The notes under the pieces are model-generated. The model made no database searches, had not been told where the DNA came from, and worked only from the letters and a program-made list of their open reading frames with translations. The translations under genes and the position numbers were made by a program. Shown piece by piece: positions 1 to 9,914 of a stretch of 64,000 nucleotides of DNA (position 1 is the first letter of the stretch; each line of letters begins with the position of its first letter). Source of the DNA: Eubacteriales bacterium (GTDB lineage Bacteria > Bacillota > Clostridia > Christensenellales > Aristaeellaceae); NCBI GenBank assembly GCA_028693055.1, contig JAQUWD010000005.1, positions 40,340 through 104,339 of the forward strand, read 5' to 3'.

Positions 1-401
1 TCTGCCGCCCGCTCCCGGCGCTCCTTTGGGCGTACTCCCGCATAGATCAGCGGTAATTCGACGTTCTTCTGGGCGTCCAAAAGGGGCAGCATTTGAGAGT
101 TCTGGAAAATGAAGCCGATTTCCTTCGAGCGGATGTGGCTTAATTCCTTTTCATCCAGTTCATCCACCCACTGGTTGCGCAGAATATACTCTCCGGAGGT
201 AGGCTGGTCCAAGCATCCGATGATATTCATCAGCGTGGACTTGCCGCTGCCGGACGGGCCCAGCACCGACACATATTCGCCCTCGTTAATCGTCAGGTTC
301 ACGCCCTTCAGGATGGTGGCGACCTCCTCTCCCATTTGATATTCCTTCACGATGTTATGCATGATGAAAAAGTCGCCGCGATCTTCGATTGCCTGGCTCA
401 T
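1..401 (-). CDS. ABC transporter ATP-binding protein, MacB/LolD-like (partial, runs off window start)
   Basis: Minus-strand translation from the ATG at 399-401 gives [70 protein letters not shown]; Walker [10 protein letters not shown] is visible. Confidence 0.93.
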   Translation of the reverse strand, partial: MSQAIEDRGDFFIMHNIVKEYQMGEEVATILKGVNLTINEGEYVSVLGPSGSGKSTLMNIIGCLDQPTSGEYILRNQWVDELDEKELSHIRSKEIGFIFQNSQMLPLLDAQKNVELPLIYAGVRPKERRERAA

Positions 402-1450
402 GGACGACCACCGCCCATGTTACCGCCGCCCATACCGCCGCCAAAATTGCCACCGCTACCGCCGCCAAAATTACCGCCGCCAAAATTACCGCCGCCAAAG
501 TCGCCGCTGGGCGCGGAGGGCATCTCACCGCTGGGCATACCGCCGCCAGTTAGGGAGCTGAACAGGCTAGCCAAGCCGCTGCTTGAGGAGCTGGAGGTTT
601 CCGCCACGGCATAGACCGTGTCGCCCTCTTTCAGCCCGGAGGTAATCTCCACATAGTTATCGTTGTCCACGCCGATTTCCACAGCCACCTGCTCCATCTC
701 GCCGCCATCATTCTTCATGAGCACATAGGCGCTGTTGTTCGCACCGAAGCTCAAGGCGCTACGGTTCAGAATGACGGCGTTCTCCGCCTCTTCCTCGGGG
801 ATGACCACCGTTACCTGCATGCCCGGCAGCACGTTTTCCGTTACGGCGAATTCAGCCGTGACGGTATAGTAAGCCGTGGAGCCGCTGTTGGAGGGAATGC
901 GGTTAATATGGGTGATGGAGGAATCGAAGGTTACGCCGAGGGCGGTAACCGTCACTTGGCAGGCCTGCCCCACGGAAAGCTTAGCGATGTCGTATTCATC
1001 CACCCGAATGGAAACGGACATATTGTCAAAGTCCACAATCTGCACCACACCGGTGCTGGCATTGACGCTGTCTCCCACCTCCACGTCGATGGAATTGACC
1101 TGCCCGTCAAAATTAGCCTTCAGCGTTTCGCCCGTGGAGAGGCGAACCAGCTTATCTCCCTCCTTTACGTTCTGCTCCTCGCTGACGTAAATCTGCCGCA
1201 CGGTGCTTTCGCCGCTTGGGCTGAGGGTTTCATAATTGGTCACGCTGATGGTGCCCGAAAAGCTCATCGAGTTGGAGATGCTGCCAATGGTGGTGGTGTA
1301 GCTGTTATAGGTTGTGGTGGCGCTGTCCGCCAGGCCCGGCAGCACAAAGAACCACAGACATGCGCCCACCAGCGCCAGCAGCAGAATAACGATGATTACC
1401 TTACGGACGCGGTGCTTCTTCTTGGTTGATTTTTTCCTTTGCTCACTCAC
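398..1450 (-). CDS. HlyD/RND-type periplasmic adaptor (membrane fusion) protein with Gly-rich C-terminal tail
   Basis: N-terminal TM anchor, lipoyl/barrel-sandwich pattern ([46 protein letters not shown]), terminal NFGGG repeats. Confidence 0.88.
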   Translation of the reverse strand: MSEQRKKSTKKKHRVRKVIIVILLLALVGACLWFFVLPGLADSATTTYNSYTTTIGSISNSMSFSGTISVTNYETLSPSGESTVRQIYVSEEQNVKEGDKLVRLSTGETLKANFDGQVNSIDVEVGDSVNASTGVVQIVDFDNMSVSIRVDEYDIAKLSVGQACQVTVTALGVTFDSSITHINRIPSNSGSTAYYTVTAEFAVTENVLPGMQVTVVIPEEEAENAVILNRSALSFGANNSAYVLMKNDGGEMEQVAVEIGVDNDNYVEITSGLKEGDTVYAVAETSSSSSSGLASLFSSLTGGGMPSGEMPSAPSGDFGGGNFGGGNFGGGSGGNFGGGMGGGNMGGGRP

Positions 1451-2196
1451 GGTTCTTCACTCCCGATGGTTGATTGGGCGGCAGATGCGTTAAGCAGCTC
1501 GGAGCCGCCAAACGATACCGCGCCGCTAAAGGTCAATAGAGGATCCTCGCCCACCCGTACGGTTTCGCCTGCTACCGTTACGGTTAGGCTCTGCGTTGCG
1601 AGATCGGCGGAATAGAGAAAATCCTTGCTGGGGATTCCACTCGCTTTCCATTGCTGATACTTGTATCCCGAAAGAAACTCCGCCGTGGGAATCACCGCCG
1701 TCTGCTCCCCGGAAACGAGAATCAGCCAGTCAATCCCACTGTCCCAAAGCTTTTTCAGCGTCTGTCCGGTAAACGACCATTGCTGCGCTGCATCGGCGCT
1801 TACCCACAGTGCGTTTGCACCGCTATCTACTGTCTCATAGCCATTTTCTCCAAATAGGCCAAGGGACGCTGTATACGCCGTATCCGCTTCTCCCTCGACG
1901 GCGATTCCCAGCGGCTGGCCTCCCAGCAGCATCGTCCCATCCTCCGCCGTTTCCAGCACAAGCGCTAGGGCGTTGTAGGGAGTGGTATCCGTCACATCGG
2001 AACGGGAATGGGATATGCTCCGTCCGTCCCCGCCGCCGCTGCGGCCGGTGCTGTAATCAATCACGGATACGCTATTATCCCCGCCCATGGTACCGCCGAC
2101 GCCTGAGGGCATTTCCTGGCATAGTCCCGTCGTACAAACGGCGCTCGTCAGGCAGGCGGCTATCAGCGCCGCCGTGAACGACCATTTCCTTGTCAT
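1447..2196 (-). CDS. secreted hypothetical protein in efflux operon
   Basis: Signal peptide-like N-terminus MTRKWSFTAALIAACLTSAVC; SD GGGGGAGG before the ATG at 2194-2196; no family recognised. Confidence 0.65.
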   Translation of the reverse strand: MTRKWSFTAALIAACLTSAVCTTGLCQEMPSGVGGTMGGDNSVSVIDYSTGRSGGGDGRSISHSRSDVTDTTPYNALALVLETAEDGTMLLGGQPLGIAVEGEADTAYTASLGLFGENGYETVDSGANALWVSADAAQQWSFTGQTLKKLWDSGIDWLILVSGEQTAVIPTAEFLSGYKYQQWKASGIPSKDFLYSADLATQSLTVTVAGETVRVGEDPLLTFSGAVSFGGSELLNASAAQSTIGSEEP

Positions 2197-2212
2197 GGCT
2201 CCTCCCCCTCTG

Positions 2213-3283
2213 CTACACATCCAGCTCCACGACGGCGGTCATGCCCAGCCGTACGCTTTCGTCCGCATCAAAATCCATATATACGGTGAAGGTAGTGGTA
2301 TTGCCGTCCGTTACCGTGCTGACATACGAAATCTCGGCTACCGTCCCCTCATACCAAGTCGGTTCCTCTTCGTTCCAGTCCAAAAAGAAACGCAGGATGT
2401 CTCCCTGTTTGATTTGGGAAATCATATCCTCCGGCACCACCACAGCCACCTGAAAGCCGTCTCTGGGATAGATCGTACATACCGAAGCGCCCTTCGTAGC
2501 CTTCTGCCCCACCGCCAGCGAAAGGCTGGCGATAACGCCGTCCGTGGTCGTGGCAATGCGACTTCCGTCGGCCATATAGTTATCCAAGGAGCCTTCCACC
2601 GTCTCAAAAAGAAGCTGCCCACGCTCCACGGTATCGCCCTCGCTGACCCACAGCCGCACCACGCTGCCGCTACCCTGCACCTCCTGCGCCGCCGTACGGC
2701 TTACGTCTCCCGCGCCAATCCACGTATCAAAGGCGTAGGTATCGCTACGGAAAACGTTGACCGTTTCCTCTAAATACAGCTCGCCGCCGGTGGTTTCCAC
2801 CGTATACTCCGTGCCGCTTACAGATACGATCTGCCCAACGGCGATATGGGAGCGATCCTTCGCGCAGCGCAGATAAACGGTCTCTCCAGCAGACACAAAG
2901 GTCTGCGACGGATCCGTTGTGCCATACACCTCGCTGACACTAGCGGTGACCGTATACTTATGAACGGGCGCAATGCTCATTGCCGCCCCGTCCACGCCGT
3001 CGCCGACCTTGACGGTAACGCCGCCCACGGTTCCCTCCACGGGGGCGTAGACGCGGGTCGTACATAGTTCCGTTAGCGTATCGCCCGCGCTGACCCACTG
3101 TCCCTGCCGAACGTTCACCGAATCGACCGTTCCCCCAAAGGGTGCGATCACGCTGGTTTCATAGCCCGCTACCACCGTGCCGGATAGCTGCTCCGTCTCT
3201 GCCAACGCACCTGTGATCTGCGGGAGCATCGCCATCAAAGCGCCTAGGCTAAGGCTCAGCCATCGTTTGGGTTGCATGGTCAC
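2213..3283 (-). CDS. HlyD-like efflux adaptor protein
   Basis: ORF with signal peptide and biotinyl/lipoyl-like repeats (GTVDSVNVRQGQWVSAGDTLTELCTTRVYAPVEGTVGGVTVKVGDGV). Confidence 0.8.
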   Translation of the reverse strand: MTMQPKRWLSLSLGALMAMLPQITGALAETEQLSGTVVAGYETSVIAPFGGTVDSVNVRQGQWVSAGDTLTELCTTRVYAPVEGTVGGVTVKVGDGVDGAAMSIAPVHKYTVTASVSEVYGTTDPSQTFVSAGETVYLRCAKDRSHIAVGQIVSVSGTEYTVETTGGELYLEETVNVFRSDTYAFDTWIGAGDVSRTAAQEVQGSGSVVRLWVSEGDTVERGQLLFETVEGSLDNYMADGSRIATTTDGVIASLSLAVGQKATKGASVCTIYPRDGFQVAVVVPEDMISQIKQGDILRFFLDWNEEEPTWYEGTVAEISYVSTVTDGNTTTFTVYMDFDADESVRLGMTAVVELDV

Positions 3284-4470
3284 TCCTCCTTCTCCGCGCT
3301 TTTTGCGCCTTGCGCCGCTCCGTCTGCGGCGTTTTGTTCATCAGTACCCTGTGTCTTGGTGGGGCGAGATGCAGGTGCTTCGTCGGTTCCAGCGCTGTCA
3401 GAGGCGCTGCTCCCCGTATCAGAGCCGGTCCTCTCTCCCATAGGCGCTCCTTGCCCGGTAGGTAGCTCCATTCCTTCGGGCAACTCCATTCCCTCCGGCA
3501 ATGTCATTTCTTCGGTTGCCTGTCCGTTTCCTGAACGGTTCCCTCCGCGGCCCCGTTCCCCGGCGTTAATCACAACCGTCTCTCCAAATATCTGTTTATA
3601 CAGACCAGCCAGTGTGAAGCCCTCCTGCTTGAGCTCAACCGTCTGCGCTACATAAACCGTATCGCCCAAGGTCGCACCCTCGGTCAGCTGCACATACATA
3701 CCGTCGTTAAGCCCAACCGTAACGGAACGTTTTTCATACTGGTCAACGCCGCTTTGCACATATACATAAGGGCTGCCGTCCTCATCGAAGCTGAGAGCCT
3801 CCATGGGCAGACAAGGAACGTTCTGCTCTGCCTGTCCGGGAATGGTTACGCTGGCCTGCATTCCGGGCAGCAAGCTTTCCGGCGCTTCCAATTCAATACT
3901 AGCGGTATAATAGGCCACCGAGCCGCTGCCGTTAGAAACCCGATTGATATGGGCAATTTCCGTTTCAAAGGTCATGTCCAGCGGCAGAACATAAACGCTG
4001 CAAGGCTCCCCCAAGGATAGGCTGCTAATATCATATTCATCCACGCTCATGGTAATCTGCAAATGGCTCAGATCGCAAATCTGCACCAGCGTCATCCCCT
4101 GCATGGCATAGCCGCCGGCTCTGGCGCGAATCTGGTTTACAACGCCGTCGATGGATGAGGTCAACACCTGCCCATCCTCCAGCATCAACAGCTTATCGCC
4201 TTCCGCCACCGTCTGGGAGGACTCCACATAAACCTCCTTGACCGTCGTGCTTTCACTAACCGAGACAGACTGGGAGCGCAGAATCTCCACCGTACCGCTC
4301 AGGCTCATGGAAGTGGAAAGATCCCGCGCCTCCACTGTATAGGGCGTATATTGGGTGACCGTTTGTGCGGTCAAGGTAGGGGCCAGATTGCTCCAAGTGA
4401 TGGCGGCCGCCACGACGATCACCACAAGCACGATCATATGTCTTCCCCATCGCCGTTTGGTTGTTCTCAT
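3280..4470 (-). CDS. HlyD/RND-type periplasmic adaptor protein
   Basis: N-terminal TM segment, TTVKEVYVESSQTVAEGDKLLMLEDGQVLTSSIDGVVNQIRARAG, similar layout to ORF 398-1450. Confidence 0.86.
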   Translation of the reverse strand: MRTTKRRWGRHMIVLVVIVVAAAITWSNLAPTLTAQTVTQYTPYTVEARDLSTSMSLSGTVEILRSQSVSVSESTTVKEVYVESSQTVAEGDKLLMLEDGQVLTSSIDGVVNQIRARAGGYAMQGMTLVQICDLSHLQITMSVDEYDISSLSLGEPCSVYVLPLDMTFETEIAHINRVSNGSGSVAYYTASIELEAPESLLPGMQASVTIPGQAEQNVPCLPMEALSFDEDGSPYVYVQSGVDQYEKRSVTVGLNDGMYVQLTEGATLGDTVYVAQTVELKQEGFTLAGLYKQIFGETVVINAGERGRGGNRSGNGQATEEMTLPEGMELPEGMELPTGQGAPMGERTGSDTGSSASDSAGTDEAPASRPTKTQGTDEQNAADGAAQGAKSAEKEE

Positions 4471-4705
4471 TGGCTATTCACCTGCATTATTTCCCCGCAT
4501 CAGCGGCGAAAGGATAAGGGGGATGCGCCGATTCAAACGGCCCATCAAGAACTGTATTCATCCCGCAACAGGCATGATTTTACAGTTGCAACATGAACAT
4601 TGCATGAAGATCGGCTGAATTTAGGGTGTCAATGTACGCAAGATTAGTATAGTACTTTTTCGCCGCCGCTGCCGCATATCCTGCCAGCAAAAGGGAGGAC
4701 GGACT

Positions 4706-5761
4706 ATGACAGATACGTCTCATCGATTGATTATGCTAAAGCCCATGCAGACCGGTGTCAGCGGATATGCACGGCTGCAAAGCGAGCGGGATAAGACATG
4801 GGTGCAGGTGAACGCGCGCGGCCTTGCCTGCTCAAAGCTTCGGGTGTTCTGGTATTGCAGCGGCGGCGAGGTGAAGGAGCTAGGCAGCGCAATGGTAAAC
4901 CCTCGCGGCGAAGCGGCGCTCAGCGTGAGCGCGCCCCAGAACCGTGTCGCGCCGGAGCGGCTGCAAGCCCTGCTGATTGTGGACGGCGATCCATCGCCCC
5001 GTCCGCTTCTGATCGGCCTGTGCGCGTCTCAAAGCGCAGGCAGTATTCTGGACGCAAAAAACGCGTCTCTTTCGTTATGTGAAAAGCTAGCGCGAATGAA
5101 GCGGGCAAGCGAAACAGAGAAGGCTGAAAAAAACGCAGACGCTTCTAAAAAGTCGGCGCTTTCCCCTGCCGAAAAGCCGCCAGCTAGCAAGCCTCCCGCG
5201 CCTATCCCTCCTCCGCCGCCTGTAGCTCCTCCAAAGGAAAGCGTCCCCACCGTGATAGCGCCTCCCCTAGCGACGTTTGTGCCGGAGCTTCCCCGTGAAA
5301 TTTTTTTACCAGCGGTAGATCCTTCGCCCTATATCACCGCCCAGCTCCCCCCGGCACCAGCCGAAGCGCTTCCCGTAGTCCCGCCCGCCGTAAAAGCGGA
5401 GACCGCAAAAAATCCGCGTCCTCCCCAAAGGGAAAACGCGGTCAAAAGGATTCCTGTAGACGCGCTGGAGCGTTTGCGCTGGCCCCGGCTCTTTACGCCG
5501 CTCCGGGAGCATTTCGAGTGTCTCAAGCCTTGCGCTGTATTTGATTTGCCGGGCTGGCGCTTTGTTTGCGTATCCAGAGAGGGGGACGGCTTGTGGATTG
5601 GCTATTGGCAGCGTGACGGCGTTATTCGTCGGGTTGCCTACGCCATGGGCGGCCAGCCCGCGCCGGGGGACGTTAGACCGTATCAGCGTCGCGTCGGGCT
5701 GGATGGTAGAGAATACAGGGTGTTAATTCAGCGCGCCGAGGATTCGCCGTCCGCCTCATAG
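4706..5761 (+). CDS. hypothetical protein with proline-rich linker and conserved-looking C-terminal domain
   Basis: SD GGGAGG upstream of ATG 4706; long ORF with globular ends and Pro/Ala-rich middle (PPAPIPPPPPVAPPKE). Confidence 0.75.
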   Translation: MTDTSHRLIMLKPMQTGVSGYARLQSERDKTWVQVNARGLACSKLRVFWYCSGGEVKELGSAMVNPRGEAALSVSAPQNRVAPERLQALLIVDGDPSPRPLLIGLCASQSAGSILDAKNASLSLCEKLARMKRASETEKAEKNADASKKSALSPAEKPPASKPPAPIPPPPPVAPPKESVPTVIAPPLATFVPELPREIFLPAVDPSPYITAQLPPAPAEALPVVPPAVKAETAKNPRPPQRENAVKRIPVDALERLRWPRLFTPLREHFECLKPCAVFDLPGWRFVCVSREGDGLWIGYWQRDGVIRRVAYAMGGQPAPGDVRPYQRRVGLDGREYRVLIQRAEDSPSAS

Positions 5762-6745
5762 CCCCTTCAGCAGCTCTCGAAGGTCCAGCAATTCGCGTTC
5801 GATTGCCGGGTTTTGCTTCGCCGCCGCCGAAAGAGCACGCGAGAGCGGCTCTTCTCGGCATGTAACGCCGATCGTTGCTTTCTGAACGTATGTCGCCAGC
5901 TCCGGCTCCATCGCGTCGGTATAAAGCGCTGCATCCTTGACTTTTCCATGGTCTACGGCTAGGCAGAGCTGCGCACCGCCCCATGGAAAACGAAGGGTTT
6001 CCGTTTGCAGGGTAAAATCCCGCTCCTGCCCGTACAGCCATTCATAAGAGGCAAAGCGTTCTTTCCCCTCCCGAAGCGCTTCCTCTTCCGGCTCCAAAAG
6101 CTTCTCCGGCACGCTGCCGTACACCTGTCCAAAGGCTTGGGACATGGCTGCTCGCAGCCTATCGATGGTCATAGCGGGGCAAAGGGTTTTGAGGTTGACC
6201 ACCCGCGCCCGTACGGAGTCCACCCCCTTCGCTTGCAGCTTGGATACGTCGGGGCTTAGATACTTCATCATCTGCTCCGTATTGACGTCCACAAGCAGCG
6301 TCCCATGATGATAGCGACGGTCGCCGCTGCGGTGAAACGCATTGCCGGAGAATTTGCGTCCTTCGGTCAGCACATCATTGCGGCCGCTGACTTCCGCTTG
6401 TATACCAAAACGCTTTACAGCGGCGCAAATCACCGATAGCTGACGGCGAACGTCGTAATCCTTATCCCTTACCAAAAAAGTGAAGTTGAGATTTCCCAGA
6501 TCATGAAATACTGCCCCGCCGCCGGAGAGACGACGAGCCAAATGGCCGCCGTCCTTTTCCAGCGCATCCACGCGGCACTGAGCCCGTGCGTTCTGGTTGC
6601 GACCGATTACCACAGTGCGTTGATTCTGCCATAGGTAGAGAATGCATTCCCCCGGTTTGACCGTATTGAAAAAGCGCTCCTCCAGCGCCAGATTCCGATA
6701 GGGATCATAGGACGTGGAGGAGCAAAGGCGCAGCTTTGTAATCAT
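5756..6745 (-). CDS. lplA: lipoate--protein ligase
   Basis: RRLSGGGAVFHDLGNLNFTF and GRNDVLTEGRKFSGNAFHRSGDRRYHHGTLLVD motifs typical of LplA; last gene of the gcv operon. Confidence 0.92.
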   Translation of the reverse strand: MITKLRLCSSTSYDPYRNLALEERFFNTVKPGECILYLWQNQRTVVIGRNQNARAQCRVDALEKDGGHLARRLSGGGAVFHDLGNLNFTFLVRDKDYDVRRQLSVICAAVKRFGIQAEVSGRNDVLTEGRKFSGNAFHRSGDRRYHHGTLLVDVNTEQMMKYLSPDVSKLQAKGVDSVRARVVNLKTLCPAMTIDRLRAAMSQAFGQVYGSVPEKLLEPEEEALREGKERFASYEWLYGQERDFTLQTETLRFPWGGAQLCLAVDHGKVKDAALYTDAMEPELATYVQKATIGVTCREEPLSRALSAAAKQNPAIERELLDLRELLKGL

Positions 6746-8181
6746 TGGTTTTCAAAGGAATAGCGCAGTACAGGCTTCCGCGCCGCCTGCACGTCGTCCG
6801 GTCTGCCGATGGGGGTGCGGCTGGGAGCGTTATGCAGCCGCTCCGGGTCGGTAAAAGCTGCCTGCAGCAAAGCGTTCACCGTTTGGGCGGCTTCATCCAG
6901 CGTCTGCTTGCTCTCCGTTTCGGTTGGCTCGAACATCAGCGCCTCATGAACAATCAGCGGGAAGTACATGGTGGGGGCATGCATGCCCTCGTCCAGCATG
7001 GCCTTTGCCACGTCCATGGCGGATACGCCTGTTTCCTTCTTGATCTCGCCAAGGTCCAGTACGAACTCATGCATGCACAGGCCGTCGGTAGCTACCTTAC
7101 AGTTAGGCGCTAGCAGCATGCGCAGATAGTTGGCGTTGAGCACTGCGTTTTCAGAGGCCTCCTGCATACCGTCTCCGCCCAGCATCAGCATATAGCACAG
7201 CGCCCGCACCACCACGAGGAAGTTGCCGTAGAAGGCCTTTACCTGCCCCAAGGACTGGGCTGCGCGTTCAAAGGTGAAGCCCTTCTCCGTTTTCATCACG
7301 TGGGGAGCAGGTAGGTACGGAGCAAGCTGCTTCTTCACGCCTACCGCGCCGGAGCCGGGGCCGCCGCCGCCGTGAGGCGTAGAAAAGGTTTTGTGCAGAT
7401 TCAGATGAATCACGTCAAAGCCCATATCGCCGGGGCGAGCGTTGCCCATGATCGCGTTCAGGTTTGCGCCGTCGTAGTAGCACAAGCCACCCGCTTCATG
7501 GACGATTTTGGTAATTTCCAGAATGTTGGGGTCAAAAATACCCAGCGTATTCGGATTGGTGAGCATCAAGCCCGCCGTATCCTCCCCCACCGCCGCCCGA
7601 AGTGCGTCGATGTCCACGCCACCTTGAGCATTGGAGGGAATGTTGACCACGGTAAAGCCGCACATGGCAGCGGAAGCCGGATTGGTGCCGTGGGCGGAAT
7701 CGGGCACGATAATCTTGCGCCGCGCTGAATCCTTTCGAGCCTCATGGTACGCCTTGATGAGCAACAGTCCCGTAAACTCTCCATGAGCACCGGCGGCGGG
7801 CTGGAAGGTCATTTCGTCCATAGCCGTCACCTGACAGAGAATCTGCTCGGCGCGGTACAGCACCTCCATGGCCCCTTGAACGGTGCTTTCGGGCTGTAAA
7901 GGATGGAGGGCGGCAAAGCCCTTTAGCCGAGCGGCTTCCTCGTTCACAGCCGGATTGTATTTCATGGTGCAGGAGCCCAGCGGATAGAAGCCGTCGTTCA
8001 CGCCGTAAGCCTGCTTGGATAGCTCCGTATAATGACGGGAAAGCTCCGTCTCCGACAGCTCCGGCAGGCGAAGGGTCGACCTACGCATCTGCTTTTCCGG
8101 CAAAGAAGCGGCGGGTACATCGGAGCGGGGAACCAAGCTGCATTGATGTCCTTCCATACTGCGTTCAAAAATCAGCTTCAT
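6742..8181 (-). CDS. gcvPB: glycine dehydrogenase (decarboxylating) subunit 2
   Basis: LGSCTMKYNPAVNEE, AHGTNPASAAMCGF, and PLP-lysine region NLHKTFSTPHGGGGPGSG; start ATG at 8179-8181 with SD GGGAGG. Confidence 0.96.
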   Translation of the reverse strand: MKLIFERSMEGHQCSLVPRSDVPAASLPEKQMRRSTLRLPELSETELSRHYTELSKQAYGVNDGFYPLGSCTMKYNPAVNEEAARLKGFAALHPLQPESTVQGAMEVLYRAEQILCQVTAMDEMTFQPAAGAHGEFTGLLLIKAYHEARKDSARRKIIVPDSAHGTNPASAAMCGFTVVNIPSNAQGGVDIDALRAAVGEDTAGLMLTNPNTLGIFDPNILEITKIVHEAGGLCYYDGANLNAIMGNARPGDMGFDVIHLNLHKTFSTPHGGGGPGSGAVGVKKQLAPYLPAPHVMKTEKGFTFERAAQSLGQVKAFYGNFLVVVRALCYMLMLGGDGMQEASENAVLNANYLRMLLAPNCKVATDGLCMHEFVLDLGEIKKETGVSAMDVAKAMLDEGMHAPTMYFPLIVHEALMFEPTETESKQTLDEAAQTVNALLQAAFTDPERLHNAPSRTPIGRPDDVQAARKPVLRYSFENQ

Positions 8182-9497
8182 GCCATCGCCTCCCTGCAAA
8201 TTGCCACAACCTCATCCATAACAGAACGGTCGCATTGCTCGGTGCAGCACCACAGGACGCCGTTTTCCACCGGCAGACCGCCCAGAATGCCCTTTGCCTC
8301 TAGCGCTACAAGCAGCTTTTCGGCACAGTCGGTTTCCGTAACAAACTCATGGAAGAAATCCGCTTCATCCCGACGCTTTAAACCGATTTTTTCAAGCTCT
8401 GCCGCCAGATAATGCGCCTTGTCATAGCAGAGCCGGGCGGTTTTCGTTATTCCCTCCGCGCCCATGGCTGCCAGATACACGGCGGCGGTCATGGCGCACA
8501 GCGCCTGATTAGAGCAGATGTTGGAAGCCGCCTTTTCCCGGCGAATATGCTGCTCTCTCGCCTGCAAGGTCAGCACATAGCAGCGCTTACCCTGTGCATC
8601 CGTCGTCTCGCCCACGATGCGTCCGGGCAGATGGCGGAACAGCTCCTGACTGGCGCACATAAAGCCCAGATACGGGCCGCCAAAGCCCATGGGCATACCG
8701 AGGGGCTGACCCTCGCCCACGGCGATATCCGCGCCCAGCTCGCCGGGGGTCTGCAAAAGGCCCATAGCGATGGGGTTCACGCTCATAACCGCCTTAGCCC
8801 CCGCCTGATGGGTGAGCTCAATCAGTCCGGCGCAGTCCTCCAAATTTCCAAAGTAATTAGGCTGGGCAAAGATAACACCGGCAGCAGCCGAATCCTCCGC
8901 CAGCATGCCTTTTAGGGCCTCCAAATCCGTCAAGCCGTCCTTTACTGGGATCAGCCGAACCTGACGGTTCGCCCCCCAGCAATAGGTTTGCACCGTCCTA
9001 ATCACGTCCGGGGCGAGGGCTTTAGAGAGATAAACCGTGCTGCGCTTGCGATCCACGCACATAGCGGCAGCCTCGGCGGCGGCGGTAGCGCCATCGTATA
9101 CCGAAGCGTTCGACACCGCCATGCCCGTCAGCTCGCACATCATGGTCTGGTATTCAAAGATGGATTGAAGCACGCCTTGACTGATTTCCGCCTGATAGGG
9201 GGTATAGGCGGTCAAGAACTGCTCCTTGGAGGTAACCCGCCCAACAATAGCGGGGATGTAATGCCAATAAGCGCCCGCCCCGCGAAGCACGGCGCGGAAA
9301 ACACGGTTTTTCTCCGCCATGGTTTCCATGGCGCGCATCGCCTCCGGCTCGGATACGCCATCGGGCACGTTCAGCTTTTCACGAGGGAGGAGCAGCGCTT
9401 CGGGCACAGCCCGATATAAATCGCGGAACGACTCAACGCCCACGGTTTTCAGCATTTCCTCCCGCTCCTTGGGATTGGATGGCACAAAGCTACCCAT
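8178..9497 (-). CDS. gcvPA: glycine dehydrogenase (decarboxylating) subunit 1
   Basis: FLTAYTPYQAEISQGVLQSIFEYQTMMCELTGMAVSNASVYDGATAAAEA is characteristic. Confidence 0.96.
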   Translation of the reverse strand: MGSFVPSNPKEREEMLKTVGVESFRDLYRAVPEALLLPREKLNVPDGVSEPEAMRAMETMAEKNRVFRAVLRGAGAYWHYIPAIVGRVTSKEQFLTAYTPYQAEISQGVLQSIFEYQTMMCELTGMAVSNASVYDGATAAAEAAAMCVDRKRSTVYLSKALAPDVIRTVQTYCWGANRQVRLIPVKDGLTDLEALKGMLAEDSAAAGVIFAQPNYFGNLEDCAGLIELTHQAGAKAVMSVNPIAMGLLQTPGELGADIAVGEGQPLGMPMGFGGPYLGFMCASQELFRHLPGRIVGETTDAQGKRCYVLTLQAREQHIRREKAASNICSNQALCAMTAAVYLAAMGAEGITKTARLCYDKAHYLAAELEKIGLKRRDEADFFHEFVTETDCAEKLLVALEAKGILGGLPVENGVLWCCTEQCDRSVMDEVVAICREAMA

Positions 9498-9518
9498 AAG
9501 GACACTCCCTTTCGGCGC

Positions 9519-9899
9519 TTATTTCTCAGATTCGCAGAAGGCGGCGTAGGCAGCCGCGTCCATGAGGCCGTCCTCCAGCTCAGGGCTTTCCACTTCGATC
9601 ATCCACGCCTCGTAAGCGTTCTCGTTGATCTTCTGAGGCGCGTCCAAAAGCTCCTCGTTAATAGCGCAGACCGTACCGGTGACCGGTGAAAGCACATCGG
9701 CCACCGCCTTGACGGATTCCATATCGCCAAAGGCTTCGCCTGCCGTTACCTCGTCGCCTGCCTGCGGCAGGTTTACAAACACCAAATCGCCCAGCTCGTT
9801 TTGAGCGTAATCGGTGATTCCAATGCGCACGTTACCGTTTTCAAGTGTCTCCACAAACTCATGGGATTTGGTGTACTTCAAATTCTCAGGACAATTCAT
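9519..9899 (-). CDS. gcvH: glycine cleavage system H protein
   Basis: Lipoylation site GDMESVKAVADV; start ATG at 9897-9899 with SD GGAGG. Confidence 0.96.
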   Translation of the reverse strand: MNCPENLKYTKSHEFVETLENGNVRIGITDYAQNELGDLVFVNLPQAGDEVTAGEAFGDMESVKAVADVLSPVTGTVCAINEELLDAPQKINENAYEAWMIEVESPELEDGLMDAAAYAAFCESEK

Positions 9900-9914
9900 T
9901 TTGATGACCTCCAC

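Noticed and set aside
336-614. Proline-rich ORF ([17 protein letters not shown])
   Set aside because: It is the reverse complement of the Gly-rich adaptor tail, not a gene
4618-4705. TTGACA on minus strand (4627 region) as a promoter for the efflux operon
   Set aside because: No acceptable -10 at 16-18 bp spacing
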